From: Rhizobium mongolense USDA 1844
GTDB lineage: Bacteria; Pseudomonadota; Alphaproteobacteria; Rhizobiales; Rhizobiaceae
DNA: 64,000 nt
NCBI RefSeq assembly: GCF_000419765.1
Contig: NZ_ATTQ01000024.1
Location: 1-64,000 of the forward strand
Reading direction: 5' to 3'
Part shown: positions 62,090-64,000 of the stretch, one piece after another
Numbering within the stretch: position 1 is the stretch's first letter
Layout: each line of letters opens with the position of its first letter
Position numbers and translations under genes: made by a program
The notes under the pieces: generated by a model
What the model was told of the DNA's origin: nothing
The model's input: the letters and a program-made list of their open reading frames with translations, nothing else
The model's database searches: none

Positions 62090-62118
62090 TTGCAATCGGC
62101 ATCGGCCAACTTACATAG
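62090..62118 (+). promoter_or_regulatory. Possible RpoH-type promoter for hslV
   Basis: TTGC at 62090-62093 and ACTTACATAG at 62109-62118 loosely resemble an alphaproteobacterial heat-shock promoter, as expected for hslVU. The match is weak. Confidence 0.25.
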
Positions 62119-62180
62119 GGGCTCACAGGGCCGGAGAGCGGCTCGACGTAACGCCCGCTGATCCGGGCAAGGATGTTTTG

Positions 62181-62708
62181 ATGACAACGATTATTACAAT
62201 TCGAAAGGGCGGCAAGGTGGTGATGGCCGGTGACGGCCAGGTCAGCCTCGGTCAGACCGTCATGAAGGGCAATGCGCGCAAGGTGCGCCGTATCGGTAAG
62301 GGCGAGGTCATTGCCGGCTTCGCTGGTGCGACCGCGGACGCATTTACGCTGCTCGAGCGTCTTGAAAAGAAGCTCGAACAGTATCCCGGCCAGTTAATGC
62401 GCGCAGCCGTTGAGCTCGCCAAGGACTGGCGCACGGACAAATATCTTCGCAATCTCGAGGCCATGATGCTGGTCGCGGACAAATCGATAACGCTGGCAGT
62501 CACCGGCAACGGCGATGTTCTGGAGCCCGAACATGGCGTCACGGCGATCGGATCTGGCGGCAACTACGCATTGGCGGCGGCGCGTGCCCTGATGGATACG
62601 GACAAGTCTGCCGAGGAGGTCGCCCGCCGCGCGCTGGATATCGCAGCCGATATCTGCGTCTATACGAACCACAACATGGTGGTGGAAACACTGGATGCTG
62701 AAAACTAA
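62181..62708 (+). CDS. hslV: ATP-dependent protease proteolytic subunit HslV
   Basis: This 175-residue Ntn-type protease forms the inner ring of the HslVU protease. The N-terminal MTT gives the catalytic Thr once Met is removed, followed by GGKVVMAGDGQVSLG and the IGSGGNYALAAARAL motif. I chose ATG 62181; the frame is open much further upstream but only as a hisB shadow. An acetyltransferase gene overlaps its end by 14 bp, separating it from hslU. Confidence 0.97.
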   Translation: MTTIITIRKGGKVVMAGDGQVSLGQTVMKGNARKVRRIGKGEVIAGFAGATADAFTLLERLEKKLEQYPGQLMRAAVELAKDWRTDKYLRNLEAMMLVADKSITLAVTGNGDVLEPEHGVTAIGSGGNYALAAARALMDTDKSAEEVARRALDIAADICVYTNHNMVVETLDAEN

Positions 62709-63219
62709 GCCTGCCTCGCGATACCGTTTCCGCGACGTCCGCCGTGAGGATTTCCCCCTTCTGGCGCAATGGCTTGCGGAGCCGCATGTCGCGAGATGGT
62801 GGGGCGAACCTTCAACGGAGCTTGGTTCGATCGAAGAGGCAATGACGAGCGAAGAAACCCGGCCAATGATCGTGGAACTGGACGGAAAGCCTATAGGTTA
62901 TCTGCAAAGTTACGATCCTCATCTTGAGGAAGGCCATCCTTATCAGGATCAGCCGAAGGGTACGCTCGGCATCGACATCTCGATCGGTATCCCGGAACTG
63001 ACGGACAAGGGCCACGGGGCTGCGATCATCCGCCAGTTTACGTCCGAGCTTTTTGCAGATGGCGCCAAGCGCATCGTGATCGATCCGGATCCTGAAAACC
63101 TTCAGGCGATCAGGGCTTACGAGAAGGCGGGCTTTCGCTACGTCGATACAAGAACTTCCATTTACGGTCCGGCCCATTTCATGGCGCTGGACGCACCCGG
63201 AGAAACGGATTTACCATGA
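62695..63219 (+). CDS. GNAT-family acetyltransferase between hslV and hslU
   Basis: This 174-residue GNAT fold resembles aminoglycoside 6'-N-acetyltransferase and related small-molecule enzymes: YRFRDVRREDFPLLAQWL at the start, then WWGEPS, and acetyl-CoA-binding GHGAAIIRQF with NLQAIRAYEKAGF near the C-terminus. It overlaps hslV by 14 bp and hslU by 4 bp (ATGA). Substrate is unknown; resistance should not be assumed from fold alone. Confidence 0.88.
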   Translation: MLKTKPASRYRFRDVRREDFPLLAQWLAEPHVARWWGEPSTELGSIEEAMTSEETRPMIVELDGKPIGYLQSYDPHLEEGHPYQDQPKGTLGIDISIGIPELTDKGHGAAIIRQFTSELFADGAKRIVIDPDPENLQAIRAYEKAGFRYVDTRTSIYGPAHFMALDAPGETDLP

Positions 63220-64000
63220 CCACCTTTTCCCCCCGCGAGATCGTTTCCGAACTCGACCGCTACATTATCGGTCAGCATGAGGCCAAGCGCGCCGTGGCGA
63301 TTGCGCTCCGCAACCGCTGGCGCCGTCAGCAGCTCGATCCGAGCCTGCGTGACGAAGTGATGCCCAAGAATATCCTGATGATCGGCCCGACCGGTGTCGG
63401 CAAAACGGAGATTTCCCGCCGTCTTGCCAAGCTTGCCGGTGCGCCTTTCATCAAGGTCGAGGCAACCAAGTTCACTGAGGTCGGTTATGTCGGCCGCGAT
63501 GTCGAACAAATCATCCGCGACCTCGTCGAAATCGGCATCGGGCTCGCGCGCGACAAGAAGCGCGCCGAGGTCGAATCTAAGGCTCATATGAGTGCCGAGG
63601 AACGCGTCCTTGATGCCCTTGTCGGTGCGACCGCCTCTCCTGCCACCCGTGACAGCTTCCGCAAGAAGCTGCGCAACGGTGAACTCGACGACAAGGAAAT
63701 CGATATCGAGGTTGCCGATACCGGCGCGGGCATGGGCGGCTTTGAAATCCCCGGCATGCCCGGTGCCAATATCGGTGTTCTCAACATCTCGGAAATGTTC
63801 GGCAAGGCGCTGGGCGGACGCACAAAGAAGGTCCGCACGACGGTGAAGGCTTCCTATACCGATCTCATCCGCGATGAGTCCGACAAGCTGATCGACAATG
63901 ACATCATCCAGCGCGACGCCGTGCGCGCGGTCGAAAATGATGGCATCGTCTTCCTCGACGAGATCGACAAGATTGCGGCGCGTGACGGCGGCATGGGGGC
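63216..64000 (+). CDS. hslU: ATP-dependent protease ATPase subunit HslU, 5' part (truncated by window edge)
   Basis: About 261 codons are visible. This AAA+ unfoldase feeds proteins to HslV. The N-terminal FSPREIVSELDRYIIGQHEAK, P-loop GPTGVGKTEISRRLA, FTEVGYVGRDV pore region and Walker B GIVFLDEIDKIA are present. The I-domain (from about residue 110) is included. The rest lies right of the window. It overlaps the acetyltransferase stop, so hslV, GNAT and hslU are one transcript. Confidence 0.97.
   Translation, partial: MTTFSPREIVSELDRYIIGQHEAKRAVAIALRNRWRRQQLDPSLRDEVMPKNILMIGPTGVGKTEISRRLAKLAGAPFIKVEATKFTEVGYVGRDVEQIIRDLVEIGIGLARDKKRAEVESKAHMSAEERVLDALVGATASPATRDSFRKKLRNGELDDKEIDIEVADTGAGMGGFEIPGMPGANIGVLNISEMFGKALGGRTKKVRTTVKASYTDLIRDESDKLIDNDIIQRDAVRAVENDGIVFLDEIDKIAARDGGMG

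Noticed and set aside
62695..63219. Calling the GNAT gene an aminoglycoside resistance enzyme
   Set aside because: Fold similarity alone does not show antibiotic acetylation, and the hslV/hslU context suggests a housekeeping role.

Overview
The window is ordinary chromosome of an alphaproteobacterium in the order Rhizobiales, most likely a Rhizobium of the leguminosarum/etli/tropici type. The evidence is the gene order hemE/oriC/ppsR-like, rho-mnmE-mnmG-rsmG-parA-parB, divL, chvI-chvG-hprK-EIIA-HPr-ahcY, pckA and hisB-hisH-hisA-hisF-hisE, together with the GC-rich codon use. I saw no insertion sequence, prophage, CRISPR array, rRNA or tRNA, and nothing that looks recently transferred.

Region by region. 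1-2.3 kb: the N-terminal end of a flagellin gene and an acyl-CoA (propionyl-CoA) synthetase. 2.4-7.5 kb: yggS, diverging from leuS-lptE-holA. 7.5-16.2 kb: a leftward block parB, parA, rsmG, mnmG, mnmE, rho, hemJ, hemE. 16.19-16.59 kb: a gene-free, AT-rich stretch with DnaA boxes and GANTC sites, which I read as the chromosomal origin. 16.6-20.2 kb: a rightward block of a DUF299 regulator, maf, aroE, coaE, dnaQ. 20.3-26.8 kb: secB and fxsA leftward; a Tim44-like protein, mltA, an Smr protein, an XRE regulator and gyrB rightward. 26.8-31.4 kb: nitroreductase, FAH-family hydrolase, PHB depolymerase, a DUF2852 membrane protein and a YgjP-type metalloprotease. 31.5-36.5 kb: trpF-trpB-trpA-accD-folC. 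36.6-48.6 kb: a leftward run divL, tsaE-amgK fusion, murU, addB, addA, trxA. 48.8-54.2 kb: leftward chvI, chvG, hprK, PTS EIIA, HPr, ahcY. 54.6-57.3 kb: pckA, arfB, alkB rightward. 57.3-62.0 kb: hisB, a DUF2628 gene, hisH, hisA, hisF, hisE, coaA leftward. 62.2-64 kb: hslV, a GNAT acetyltransferase and the start of hslU.

How it works together. Four ParB-binding parS-like palindromes (one perfect, two with one mismatch, one with two) lie on both sides of the putative origin, next to the parAB genes that read them. Most genes in the blocks beside the origin are transcribed away from it. Cell-cycle control (divL), envelope sensing (chvGI), a regulatory PTS branch (hprK, EIIA, HPr), cell-wall recycling (amgK, murU), double-strand-break repair (addAB) and central carbon control (pckA) share this neighbourhood.

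Most worth a second look: the oriC/parS layout; an AccD that has lost three of four zinc-ribbon cysteines; a TsaE-AmgK fusion coupled to MurU; DivL with tyrosine at the histidine-kinase phosphoacceptor position; two LacI-type operators one 30-bp step apart before pckA; a palindromic operator before ahcY; an MltA without visible export signal; and an acetyltransferase wedged between hslV and hslU. Start sites were chosen by eye from ribosome-binding sites and family N-termini. Family assignments come from recognised motifs, not from database searches.
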